A stretch of 64,000 nucleotides of DNA from Sulfurospirillum barnesii SES-3 (GTDB lineage: Bacteria > Campylobacterota > Campylobacteria > Campylobacterales > Sulfurospirillaceae), in assembly GCF_000265295.1 (NCBI RefSeq), contig NC_018002.1, forward strand, positions 1,426,001-1,490,000, given 5' to 3'. The stretch's first letter is position 1. Each line of letters opens with the position of its first letter. The position numbers and the translations under genes are program-made. Shown here piece after piece: positions 28,000 through 36,694 of the stretch. The notes beneath the pieces were generated by a model. It saw nothing but the letters and a program-made list of their open reading frames with translations. It made no database searches and was not told where the DNA came from.

Positions 28000-29328
28000 T
28001 CAAAAGGCATCAAAAAGTGAATCGCTAGGCTGTTCTTCTATTTTTAAAATCTCCGATTTTTCGTAGAACTCCCCTACTTTTGGCGAAACTTGCACACACC
28101 GCCTCACGTGTTCTGAAAAACGAGCATAATGGTAATCCAGTAACAATTGGTTGGGGTAGCGTGCTCTTGAAATTGCCACATAAAACTGACTCTTTTCAAA
28201 AATAGTGTTGATGTTACACACCAAAGAATCAATGCTCATGCCCTGAGACTTATGAATCGTAATCGCATAGGCAAGTTTGAGGGGAAATTGCTCCAAAGAA
28301 ACCAATGGCTTTTCTTGCACTTCACCATTCAAGAGTACATTTTCATGCAAAGTGTACTCTTGACGCTCAACTTTCACAAACTCACCCGCTTTTTCAACCA
28401 CCACCTCTTTTTCATCAATAGCATGCACAATGCCTCGCTCACCGTTGTAGTACTTTCCCCATTTATTGGTACAAAAAAGTACCTTTGCACCCACTTTAAG
28501 GGTTAAATCTACAGGCACAGGAAGCGCATTTTTCCACCCTTCTATTTTGTTTACATGTAAGGATTTTTCATGCACTTTTTCTTTGGCTTTAAGCACGATG
28601 GGTTCACTTTTTATCTGTGCCAATTTTTGAATATTGAGCATCTCCGCCTCTTTGTTCCTGCCAAATAAAACCGTAGGATCATCATCCCAGACCGATACAT
28701 TGTTACGTAAGGCGTCTAAATATACCAGCGTTTCTTCTTTTAAGTGACCTTTTCGGATGTGGCTTAAATGCTCAAAAAAGCATTCATCGTGTGTACGTTT
28801 TGTTTTGGTTAGCTCAACAACGACAGGCTTAAACGCACTCCATGCACTGCTCTCAAACGCATACTCCAATCCTCCTAAAAGTGAATCATTTTTGGCTTTT
28901 GAGACAGGTGGAAGCTGAAAAAAGTCCCCCACAAACAGGACACTTCCCTCAAAACCCGCATTGCGAAGACGGTAATAAATCATATCAAGCAAATCCGCTG
29001 ATACCATGCTAATTTCATCAATCACCAGCAAATCACATCGGCTTAACACTTTTTTAATTTCAGCCAATCGAGCTTTAGTATAGCGGTCATGCCGTGTCAA
29101 TTCATCTAAGTCATTGCAAATACCAAAGGCAAAAAAGCTGTGTACCGTTTGCCCTCCCACATTGACCGCACTGACACCTGTACTGCCTAAAACCACCACT
29201 TGTTTGCCAATTTTTCGTAGGTTTGTCACGACTTCGCCCACAAGATAACTCTTGCCAACACCCGCACCGCCTGTAAGTAAAGCGTGGCTCTTTTGTAAAA
29301 TATCAATCAGTTTTAATGAAAGGCTCAA
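28000..29328 (-). CDS. Pif1/RecD-like DNA helicase
   Basis: This 442-residue superfamily 1B helicase has Walker A G-G-A-G-V-G-K-S, a T-G-V-S-A-V-N-V-G-G-Q-T-V-H-S-F-F motif, Walker B L-V-I-D-E-I-S-M-V, and G-D-F-F-Q-L-P-P-V. Near the C-terminus are A-Y-A-I-T-I-H-K-S-Q-G-M-S and Y-V-A-I-S-R-A-R. This is the Pif1 pattern of 5'-to-3' helicases. It starts at TTG 29328 with AGGA six bases upstream. A palindrome copy at 28551-28560 is read L-H-V-N. Confidence 0.88.
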   Translation of the reverse strand: MSLSLKLIDILQKSHALLTGGAGVGKSYLVGEVVTNLRKIGKQVVVLGSTGVSAVNVGGQTVHSFFAFGICNDLDELTRHDRYTKARLAEIKKVLSRCDLLVIDEISMVSADLLDMIYYRLRNAGFEGSVLFVGDFFQLPPVSKAKNDSLLGGLEYAFESSAWSAFKPVVVELTKTKRTHDECFFEHLSHIRKGHLKEETLVYLDALRNNVSVWDDDPTVLFGRNKEAEMLNIQKLAQIKSEPIVLKAKEKVHEKSLHVNKIEGWKNALPVPVDLTLKVGAKVLFCTNKWGKYYNGERGIVHAIDEKEVVVEKAGEFVKVERQEYTLHENVLLNGEVQEKPLVSLEQFPLKLAYAITIHKSQGMSIDSLVCNINTIFEKSQFYVAISRARYPNQLLLDYHYARFSEHVRRCVQVSPKVGEFYEKSEILKIEEQPSDSLFDAF

Positions 29329-29385
29329 ATGGCATCCTAAGTTGTTTTTGCTATTATAGCACGTAGCAAAATAAAGGGGTAAACA

Positions 29386-31362
29386 GTGACATTTCGCACG
29401 CTATTTCTTTTTACATGTAATCTCTTACTCTTCAGTGGTTGCGCCATTAAAGAGCCCCTGCTCAGGCAAAACGAACCATATGCACCATCCACCCAAAGTC
29501 TTGTACAAAACATTGTGCCACAGAACATTGCTCAGGATGATTTTACCTACCGTTACTACAAACCATGGTTTAAAACACACCTGAGTCATAAAAAAGAAGA
29601 TGCCTCATGGGCCAATAAATCCTATGGCATTAAAGGACGTTACTATGGTGAAAATTTACAGCTTATTGGCGATGATGAAGTCGATGCACTCCTAAAAAGT
29701 ACCAATTTTGAAGCCCATGGAAGTGTCAATGCCCATGCCATTATGCTTCAAAATGAACAAATGCGTAACCTCCCAACCCACAAGCCTTTTTTCAAAAAAA
29801 CCACGCTTCCAGGAGAGGGGTATCCTTTTGATTATTTGCAAACCTCACGCATTCATATCGCAGAACCCATTCTCATCTCACACTATTCACGAGATGGGGC
29901 ATGGGCGTATGTGGAAAGCTCCTTTGCTGCAGGCTGGTTGCCTAGCAACAGTTTTGTATGGCTTGATGCGAAAGAGCGAACTCCCTTCATTAAGGCGTTA
30001 AAAATAGCAATTGTTCAAGACAATGTGCCCCTGTATAACGCAAAACAACACTTTGTCAGTTACGCCAAAGTAGGAGCTATTTTTCCTATAGAAAATGAGG
30101 ACGATAACTTTTTTTATACCTTTATTTATACCAAAGATGCCAATGAAGAAGCGAGTAAACTCACCCTTTTTATTCCCAAAAGCTTTGCGAAAAAAGTTCC
30201 TCTTGAATTTTCACAAGAGAGCATTCACCAACTCTCCAACACGCTCTTAGGTGAAAAATACGGATGGGGAGGCTACCTCAATAACCGTGACTGTTCGGCT
30301 ATGACACGTGATTTTCTAGCCCCTTTTGGCGTATGGATACCTAGAAACTCTGCCGCACAAAAGAGTTTTGGAGAGTACATCTCTTTAAAAGATTTAAGCC
30401 CAAAGGAAAAAGAAGCCATGATTTTAAAACACGGCATTGCCTTTTTAAGCCTCATTTACCTCAAAGGGCACATTATGCTCTATGCAGGTGAGGTACAAGA
30501 AAAACCGTTTGTAATGCACAATGTCTGGGGTGTAAAGACATTGGAAAATGGGAAAGAGGGACGTGATATTATTGGAAAAGCAGTCATCACCGATCTTTAT
30601 GTGGGTGCCAATCAGCCCAATGTTCCAGAAGCAAGCCTACTGATTAACCGTGTTGAGGGTATTTTGGTCAAACCAACGTATGCTACGAAAAACAACCTTG
30701 TCTCCAAATACCCCAGTGTCAAAGCCATCAAAGACAACAACGTCTATTTTATGGATGGAAGTACACTCCCTTACGATGACAAACAAGCGAAACATTTTGA
30801 TGAATTGCTTGAAAATGCAGACATCGAAGATATGTTCACCCAAACATACCCTGCTTTTTTCCCCATCACACCTCCCACGCTCAATGACGACCCAGGACGT
30901 TTTCGCAACGATGCTTTTTTGAAAAAACTTTATGGCGAGAGTAAAAAAGAGATAGAAAAAAACTTAACGGAAGTCATTTGGTTACCCAATCATGGGGCTA
31001 AAAAACTTAAATTTAACCAAAATGAAAATGCGGCGATGCAACTGCAAAAAGTCTCCGATGAACTCGACCGTTTGCCTGAGAAATACATGAAATACCTTAA
31101 AAATCCAGCAGGAACATATGCATACCGACCTATCGCAGGAACCTCAAGGCTTAGCGCACACAGCTATGGCATCGCCATTGATTTAGAAACAAGCTACTCA
31201 CGCTACTGGCGCTGGGATAAAACCTACACCTTTCACAATGAATTTCCCAAAGAGATTATTGATATTTTTGAAAAACATGGTTTTGTTTGGGGCGGCAGAT
31301 GGTACCACTACGACACCATGCACTTTGAGTATCGACCTGAGCTGTTTGAGAGTATAGACTAA
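29386..31362 (+). CDS. Lipoprotein with SH3, NlpC/P60 and M15 peptidase domains
   Basis: This 658-residue protein has a lipoprotein signal (L-L-L-F-S-G-C near residue 19) and SH3-like segments (about 140-270). The NlpC/P60 domain (about 285-410) has catalytic Cys in N-R-D-C-S-A-M-T and His in G-H-I-M-L-Y-A-G. A C-terminal M15 (VanY-like) domain shows S-R-L-S-A-H-S-Y-G-I-A-I-D-L and W-Y-H-Y-D-T-M-H-F-E-Y zinc motifs. Both domains look active, so it may cut two kinds of peptidoglycan bond. The start is GTG with AAAGGGG upstream. A palindrome copy (29411-29420) lies in the signal peptide as T-C-N. Confidence 0.85.
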   Translation: MTFRTLFLFTCNLLLFSGCAIKEPLLRQNEPYAPSTQSLVQNIVPQNIAQDDFTYRYYKPWFKTHLSHKKEDASWANKSYGIKGRYYGENLQLIGDDEVDALLKSTNFEAHGSVNAHAIMLQNEQMRNLPTHKPFFKKTTLPGEGYPFDYLQTSRIHIAEPILISHYSRDGAWAYVESSFAAGWLPSNSFVWLDAKERTPFIKALKIAIVQDNVPLYNAKQHFVSYAKVGAIFPIENEDDNFFYTFIYTKDANEEASKLTLFIPKSFAKKVPLEFSQESIHQLSNTLLGEKYGWGGYLNNRDCSAMTRDFLAPFGVWIPRNSAAQKSFGEYISLKDLSPKEKEAMILKHGIAFLSLIYLKGHIMLYAGEVQEKPFVMHNVWGVKTLENGKEGRDIIGKAVITDLYVGANQPNVPEASLLINRVEGILVKPTYATKNNLVSKYPSVKAIKDNNVYFMDGSTLPYDDKQAKHFDELLENADIEDMFTQTYPAFFPITPPTLNDDPGRFRNDAFLKKLYGESKKEIEKNLTEVIWLPNHGAKKLKFNQNENAAMQLQKVSDELDRLPEKYMKYLKNPAGTYAYRPIAGTSRLSAHSYGIAIDLETSYSRYWRWDKTYTFHNEFPKEIIDIFEKHGFVWGGRWYHYDTMHFEYRPELFESID

Positions 31363-31378
31363 ATATAAAAGGCTATTT

Positions 31379-32137
31379 ATGAAAAATCTTGTCGCTTTTG
31401 CAACAATTATTGGCACTATTATTACCTTTTTTGCATATTTTAAACCTACTGAAGCTTCTATCAATCAAGTACAACGAAGTAATCAAAGCCATATTATTCA
31501 AGGCAATAACAATACTATTTTAAACTATCAAAACAATATAACCAATGATAAAAACTCATCTCTCAATCCTGAAAATTTATTAGAGACTCTTCATCTTGGC
31601 GTAAGTAAGTCATATTTAATCTCCCTATTTGGCACTCCTAGGTTTGATGAAAAACCTAATAATTATAAAATCAATAATGTAATTTTTGTTTTTCCAACTT
31701 TTTTTCTTCAAGCTATTTTTTCACTAGAAGACAAATTAATTTTTTATTCAATAACAACAAGATCATTAAAGTTTCATCCAAATATACCAAAAATTGATCA
31801 AAAGCTATTAGAAATAACATTTTCAAATCTTTTTGATAATGCCATATATTTTTACAGTGAGTTGAACCCACATTACTTTTCATATGCAGAAAAAATATAC
31901 CTTGGCAACTCAGGAAATTATAAAGATTTATATCTTGGATATTGTCCAGCGGGAAAATCTTATGATATGTCTGTATTAACGATAAGTGATGAAAACAACC
32001 CTAAAATATTACAAGAATTTCGCATAAATAATATGCCAAACTGTTTTGGCATAGGTGAAAACGATAGTGAATTAACACGATATCTTCACGATTATCAATT
32101 AAATATTCATTACTATGATAAACGAGAAATCGAATAA
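31379..32137 (+). CDS. AT-rich accessory protein, ETEC_3214-like
   Basis: This 252-residue protein has one N-terminal membrane helix (about 5-22) and a low-complexity spacer with repeated N, including H-I-I-Q-G-N-N-N-T-I. A domain with L-G-V-S-K-S-Y-L-I-S-L-F-G-T-P and F-Y-S-I-T-T-R follows. This resembles proteins named ETEC_3214-domain, which I recall from variable islands. The sequence is clearly richer in A and T than its neighbours and holds no palindrome copy, suggesting recent transfer. Its function is unknown. Confidence 0.5.
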   Translation: MKNLVAFATIIGTIITFFAYFKPTEASINQVQRSNQSHIIQGNNNTILNYQNNITNDKNSSLNPENLLETLHLGVSKSYLISLFGTPRFDEKPNNYKINNVIFVFPTFFLQAIFSLEDKLIFYSITTRSLKFHPNIPKIDQKLLEITFSNLFDNAIYFYSELNPHYFSYAEKIYLGNSGNYKDLYLGYCPAGKSYDMSVLTISDENNPKILQEFRINNMPNCFGIGENDSELTRYLHDYQLNIHYYDKREIE

Positions 32138-32170
32138 TATTTAACTCAAACTGCTAGAGTTTTGCTTATT

Positions 32171-33160
32171 TTAGTCTGTTTCATTTAAAAGATTGACGAT
32201 GAGCCTTACCATCAACTCTTTTTGCGAAGAGTCACTTGAAGCCACCAAAAGAGCCAATGAAACCAAAGCGTTATCGTTTATCTTTGGTTCGCCATTGGCT
32301 TTGTAAGCGATGCCATTTTTATGTAAAAACAAGATAAACAAAAACGAGCCGATACGTTTATTGCCATCGCTAAAGGCGTGGTCTTTGATGACATAGTAGA
32401 GCAGATTTGCCGCTTTTTCTTCGATACTTGGAAGTAGATCAGCTCCGCCAAAGGTTTGATAAATATTGAGCAGTGCACCTTTAAACTCTCCTGCTTTTTC
32501 ATTGCCAAAAAGTTCTGTAGCATCACCTTTTGCTATCAAATCTTTTTTAATCTCGCTAATGGCATGTTTCGCCTCATCATAATCCAAAACAAACCGCTGA
32601 TTGAGTGTGCCTTGAAGCGCATGAAGTGCGTCTGAGTCATACCCTTGAAGTAATGCCCATGTTTTAGCGTAGTTGTTAATGATGTCTAGCAAACCTTTAG
32701 CTTCGTTACTGCTGAGCTCTTTACTTTCGATGCTTTTTCGCACTAATTCCATCGTGGCGGTGAGTTCATTTAAACTTTGAGCGTTGATACGTTGATGATT
32801 GAGAGCGTAGCCTTTGATGAGATACTGCTTTAAAACATTGGTCGCCCATTTTCTAAATTCTGTTGCTTGCTTAGAATTTACACGATACCCCAAAGAGACA
32901 ATCATATCGAGATTGTAAAATTCAACACTATAGGTTTTACCGTCACTAGCAGTTGTTGCATTTTTTGCAACAACTGAAATTTCATCAAGCTCACCTTCTT
33001 TATAAATGTTTTTAATATGCCTAGAAATAACCGATTTATCTCTATCAAATAGCTCACACAGTTGCTTTTGACTGAGCCAAACCGTCTCATTTTCAAGACT
33101 TACTTCTAAACTCACATGACCTTGTTCATCAGTATAAAGAATGACGTTTTGATGCTCCAT
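32171..33160 (-). CDS. RhuM-family protein with C-terminal Fic/Doc domain
   Basis: This 329-residue protein has a RhuM N-terminal half (T-V-W-L-S-Q-K-Q-L-C-E-L-F-D-R-D-K-S-V-I-S-R-H and F-Y-N-L-D-M-I-V-S-L-G-Y-R-V-N). It is fused to a Fic/Doc domain whose motif is H-A-F-S-D-G-N-K-R-I-G (about residue 260). The Lys in place of the second Gly of HPFxxGNGR is as in Doc toxins. No small antitoxin gene is next to it. RhuM proteins occur in mobile and defence islands; the substrate is unknown. AAGGAAG precedes the ATG. It converges on the AT-rich gene above. Confidence 0.82.
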   Translation of the reverse strand: MEHQNVILYTDEQGHVSLEVSLENETVWLSQKQLCELFDRDKSVISRHIKNIYKEGELDEISVVAKNATTASDGKTYSVEFYNLDMIVSLGYRVNSKQATEFRKWATNVLKQYLIKGYALNHQRINAQSLNELTATMELVRKSIESKELSSNEAKGLLDIINNYAKTWALLQGYDSDALHALQGTLNQRFVLDYDEAKHAISEIKKDLIAKGDATELFGNEKAGEFKGALLNIYQTFGGADLLPSIEEKAANLLYYVIKDHAFSDGNKRIGSFLFILFLHKNGIAYKANGEPKINDNALVSLALLVASSDSSQKELMVRLIVNLLNETD

Positions 33161-33286
33161 CTTTGGCTTCCTTTATTTACATGTAAATATTTTCACACAT
33201 TCTAGCTTGATTTAGTCCGTCATTTTACATGTAAGCATTTTTTATATTCCTAGATCTAAATCAAGGTTTTTTAGATTTTAATCAGA

Positions 33287-33292
33287 TAAAAT
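33287..33292 (+). promoter_or_regulatory. Candidate -10 box for tpx
   Basis: GATAAAAT lies 35 bases before the tpx start, with a plausible start site near 33299. The 33161-33326 gap also holds two palindrome copies (33176-33187 and 33225-33234) between the divergent rhuM-fic and tpx genes. Confidence 0.45.
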
Positions 33293-33326
33293 GACTCTCA
33301 TATAAACCAACCGTAAAAGGACTCGC

Positions 33327-33887
33327 ATGATATTTACAGCAAAAGTCGATAAAACAGCGCTAAAAGGCACTCCCGTTAAACTTGAGGGAAACTTTCAAGA
33401 AGTGGGGAACGACGCTCCGATGGTAAAGGTAGTCACACCTGATTTACAAGAAAAAACCATTGGTGGTGAGGGAAACAAAGCGCAACTCATCATTACCGTT
33501 CCCTCGCTAGACACGCCCGTGTGCGATGCAGAAGCGAGACGTTTTAATCAAGAAGTGGCACAGTATGAGATGATTGATACGACTATTGTCTCCATGGACT
33601 TGCCATTTTCCTCTGCGAAATTTTGCAACGTTGCAGGCATTGCCAATTTAAGTGTCACAAGTGATTTTAGGCACAAAGCGTTTGCGAGAAACTACGGTAT
33701 TTTAATTGCCAATGGCGCATTAGAAGGATTGTGTGCACGTGCTATTTTTGTCATTAGCAAAGATGGTAAAATTGTTTACAAACAAATTGTGCCAGAAATT
33801 ACTGCTGAGCCAAACTATGAAGAGGCACTACAAGCTGCGATTAAAGCAGGAAATTCAGGAGCAAGTTGTTGTGGTTTTTGTCAGTAG
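33327..33887 (+). CDS. tpx: Thiol peroxidase Tpx with cysteine-rich tail
   Basis: This 186-residue atypical 2-Cys peroxiredoxin has its peroxidatic Cys in T-P-V-C-D-A-E and its resolving Cys in S-A-K-F-C-N-V. It reduces peroxides with thioredoxin. The last ~12 residues form a short tail with C-C-G-F-C, beyond the normal end of the family; it could bind metal or form extra disulfides. This tail is coded where nnrS overlaps in another frame (33871-33887). Confidence 0.95.
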   Translation: MIFTAKVDKTALKGTPVKLEGNFQEVGNDAPMVKVVTPDLQEKTIGGEGNKAQLIITVPSLDTPVCDAEARRFNQEVAQYEMIDTTIVSMDLPFSSAKFCNVAGIANLSVTSDFRHKAFARNYGILIANGALEGLCARAIFVISKDGKIVYKQIVPEITAEPNYEEALQAAIKAGNSGASCCGFCQ

Positions 33888-35070
33888 TTTAACCCCACCC
33901 AAAGCCCCTCAAACCACACCGTTTGAGAATTTACAAGCGCAACCACACCGCATTTTCTTTTTTGCGGGCGTGGTGCAAGGTGTGCTTTTCATCGCACTCT
34001 TAGGCTTGCACTATGCAGGCATTTTACAGGTAGAAGCGTCTTTGAGACTTTACCATGCGTATGCGCTTCTTTTCATTGTCTTTACGCAATTTTTCGCAGG
34101 CTTTTTGCTCACGACATTTCCACGCTATCTCTCACGACCGAGTGCCACGAAAGAGGCTTATTTGCCCATTGTTTGGATGATAAATGGTGGAGGATTACTC
34201 TTTTTGCTCCTCTGTTTTATTTCGGAAAAAGCCGTACTGCTTCCTATGGCGATTATCTTGCTGGGGTATCTTAAGTTATGCCTTATATTGCGAGATTTTC
34301 ACACACAAAGTCTTGTGAACACAAAAACCGATACCGCATGGATGCTCCTTGCTTTTGCCTTTGGTGCTTTAGGGCAAATTTTATTTATGGTGGATGCGTT
34401 TATACCAACGTACATTCTTGCTGTGGGTATGAGTTTTTACCTCTACACATTTTTTATTGTGCTCGTTGTTTCACAAAAGATGATGCCTTTTTTCGCTGCC
34501 AATAGCATCGCAGGGTATACCATTCATAAAAGTCAGTATTTTTTAAGTGTCGTTTTTGCAGGGCTTTTAGGAAAAGTTATCCTTGAGGCATTCAATATTA
34601 ACGCCTTTGTAGCAGATGCCCTTTTATTTGGTGTTATTACCTATGAGTTGGTGAAATGGCGCTTACCTTTTACCAAAGCGCCTGCCATTTTATGGGTGCT
34701 ATTTCTCTCCATTTGGTGGGCACCTGTGGCATTTGGGCTCTTTGTCGTGTCTGATTTTAGTGCTCTTTTAGGAGCGCCCATTTATGTTGAAAAATCTCCT
34801 CTGCACACTTTAGCTCTAGGATACTTTACAACCGTTCTCTTAGGTTTTGGAACACGGGTTATTTTAGGACATTCAGGACGTACCCCAAAAGCAGATGCCT
34901 ATGCTGTTACACTTTTTGGGCTGATTCAACTGATGACACTTATTCGTATTGTGGCGGGGATTTTCCCTCAGTATGGCTACTTACATGCGGTACTGAGCGT
35001 TGCTGGGTTGTGGGTGATTATTTTTGGATTGTGGGCGAAGCGGTATATTGCTATTTTATTTGAGAAGTAA
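33871..35070 (+). CDS. nnrS: NnrS family haem/copper membrane protein
   Basis: This 399-residue membrane protein has about 12 hydrophobic segments and His residues in H-R-I-F-F-F-A-G near the start. It also has Y-H-A-Y-A-L-L-F-I-V-F-T-Q-F-F-A-G-F-L-L-T-T-F-P-R and H-T-L-A-L-G-Y-F-T-T, with G-H-S-G-R late, all typical of NnrS. NnrS proteins help cells tolerate nitric oxide. GTG 33871 with AGGAG nine bases upstream gives the usual length; longer in-frame starts lie inside tpx. Its last codons (E-K-stop) are inside the 34-base palindrome. Confidence 0.88.
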   Translation: MVFVSSLTPPKAPQTTPFENLQAQPHRIFFFAGVVQGVLFIALLGLHYAGILQVEASLRLYHAYALLFIVFTQFFAGFLLTTFPRYLSRPSATKEAYLPIVWMINGGGLLFLLLCFISEKAVLLPMAIILLGYLKLCLILRDFHTQSLVNTKTDTAWMLLAFAFGALGQILFMVDAFIPTYILAVGMSFYLYTFFIVLVVSQKMMPFFAANSIAGYTIHKSQYFLSVVFAGLLGKVILEAFNINAFVADALLFGVITYELVKWRLPFTKAPAILWVLFLSIWWAPVAFGLFVVSDFSALLGAPIYVEKSPLHTLALGYFTTVLLGFGTRVILGHSGRTPKADAYAVTLFGLIQLMTLIRIVAGIFPQYGYLHAVLSVAGLWVIIFGLWAKRYIAILFEK

Positions 35071-35095
35071 CCTTTACATGTAAAGGTTACTTCTC
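35062..35095. terminator. Perfect 34-base palindrome shared by nnrS and rmuC ends
   Basis: The sequence is its own reverse complement over 34 bases and is centred on TTTACATGTAAA (35073-35084). As RNA on either strand it folds into a 15-bp stem with a four-base loop. The left side codes E-K-stop of nnrS and the right side E-K-stop of rmuC. It is a probable two-way terminator that also carries both stop codons. Confidence 0.75.
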
Positions 35096-36373
35096 TTCAA
35101 TGAGCTCAATATCTGTCGAAAAATCTTGATACTCAATCTTTGCATCTTTAAGATTTTTAGTCGCCTTTGCACCCAAACGCTTTAAGTTTTCCACACGCCC
35201 TAAGATATTGCCAGAGCCTTCACTAAGTTGTTTGTGTGCATTATCATAACTATTATTGAGCGTTTGAAGCTGTGAGCCAACACGCTTAAAACTCTCCGCA
35301 AAGCCAACCATTTTGTCATACATTTTGCCTGCTTCTTCAAAGAGTTTTGAAGCTAGAGTGCTAGATTGTTCGCTTTGCCAGTAGAGATAAATGGTACGCA
35401 AAGAAACGGTCAGTGTTGAGGGATTGACGATGGCGATGTGCTTACGAAGCGCATACTCGTAGAGTTTTGGGTCTTCATGGATCGCCACTGAAAATGCACC
35501 CTCAATGGGCACAAACATAAAAACATACTGCAAGGTTCCTTGTTTGTAGTGCGCATAGTCTTTGCTATCCAACGTGTCGATGTGTTCACGAAACGCTAAA
35601 GAGAGTGCTTTGGACGCGATGCTTTTCTCCTCATCACTTTGCGCACGAATGAGCTCGTCGTAACTGTTCAGCGACACCTTAGAGTCAATGATGATGGTAC
35701 GCTCCTGAGGGAGTTTAATCACCACATCAGGACGTTTGGTACGGCCCTCTTCATCTTTGTAACTCTCTTGCGTTTCGTAATGCACCCCTTTGATGAGCCC
35801 AGAGTACTCTAATACACTCTCCAATATCATCTCACCCCAACTGCCCTGTGCTTGTTTTTTGCCCTTTAGTGCTTTGGTGAGGTTTTCTGCTTCTTTTGAG
35901 ATATTCATCCCAGCCCGTGCGACCAGTTCTATCTCTTTGGAGAGTTCTGCAAACTTTTTAATGCTAGATTCTTGAGAGCTTTCCACACTTTTTTTAAAGG
36001 TATCGAGATTTTCTTTAAACGGTTTTAGCAAGGTTTCAAGCGATTTGGTAGAGGTGGCATCAAGTTTTTGAAGCTTACGCTCCAAATGCGTCTCCATAAT
36101 GGCATTAAGCTTTAATTCTAACGTTTTGCCCTGCTCATCCAAATCAAATTTAAGCCGTGCATTGCCCTCTTTTTGGGCTTCGATTTCGGCATTTAGTTTT
36201 GCGTTATGCATGTTTAAGCGTAAATTTTCAGCCCCTAAGTGTTCATATTTTCTTTGAAGCTCAGCCAATACCTGCTCTTTTTCATTCAACAACGATTTCA
36301 TCCAAAAACCAAATGCCACCAAAACACCCAAAAACAGACCTAAAACAACTAAAAACAACATTTCTTGTGGCAT
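35087..36373 (-). CDS. rmuC: DNA recombination protein RmuC
   Basis: This 428-residue protein has an N-terminal membrane helix (about 5-25), a long coiled coil (about 30-175) and the RmuC nuclease-like domain with Q-G-S-W-G-E-M-I-L-E, D-V-V-I-K-L-P and I-I-I-D-S-K-V-S-L. RmuC limits inversions and rearrangements at repeats. The start has GGAG upstream. Its last codons lie in the palindromic terminator shared with nnrS. Confidence 0.92.
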   Translation of the reverse strand: MPQEMLFLVVLGLFLGVLVAFGFWMKSLLNEKEQVLAELQRKYEHLGAENLRLNMHNAKLNAEIEAQKEGNARLKFDLDEQGKTLELKLNAIMETHLERKLQKLDATSTKSLETLLKPFKENLDTFKKSVESSQESSIKKFAELSKEIELVARAGMNISKEAENLTKALKGKKQAQGSWGEMILESVLEYSGLIKGVHYETQESYKDEEGRTKRPDVVIKLPQERTIIIDSKVSLNSYDELIRAQSDEEKSIASKALSLAFREHIDTLDSKDYAHYKQGTLQYVFMFVPIEGAFSVAIHEDPKLYEYALRKHIAIVNPSTLTVSLRTIYLYWQSEQSSTLASKLFEEAGKMYDKMVGFAESFKRVGSQLQTLNNSYDNAHKQLSEGSGNILGRVENLKRLGAKATKNLKDAKIEYQDFSTDIELIEEK

Positions 36374-36409
36374 AAAAACGCTCCTAAAATCTTTTACATG
36401 TAAACAGAA

Positions 36410-36694
36410 TTATTCGATATAAATGGTGTCTAAAATTTGGTTTTTAAAACGCATATTTTCCAAATTTTGTTTCAAAACACGGTTCTCTTCTTTGAGAATA
36501 GAGTATTCACCGTACAATTTTCCAATATCACGGCTCATGTAGTAAATTTGATTTTTAATGTAAATTTTGGGCAAAACAAGCAAAAAAGCAACGCCCATCA
36601 CCATATAGACTAAGAGTAAAAAACGAAAATCAAGGTTTTTTTCAACCTTTTGCTCCGCATCGTACTGCTCTAGAAGTTCGTTTTTATCTTCCAT
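36410..36694 (-). CDS. FtsL-like division membrane protein
   Basis: This 94-residue protein has a charged cytoplasmic start, one membrane helix (about 26-44) and then a coiled coil (about 50-90) rich in E, N and L. The size, topology and place directly after rsmH fit FtsL, which bridges FtsB and FtsQ at the septum; the sequence itself varies too much for a firm call. It overlaps rsmH by 11 bases. A palindrome copy (36393-36404) follows the stop. Confidence 0.65.
   Translation of the reverse strand: MEDKNELLEQYDAEQKVEKNLDFRFLLLVYMVMGVAFLLVLPKIYIKNQIYYMSRDIGKLYGEYSILKEENRVLKQNLENMRFKNQILDTIYIE

Noticed and set aside
32171-33160. Toxin-antitoxin pair
   Set aside because: The Fic domain looks Doc-like, but no small antitoxin gene is adjacent and the RhuM part is an unrelated N-terminal fusion.
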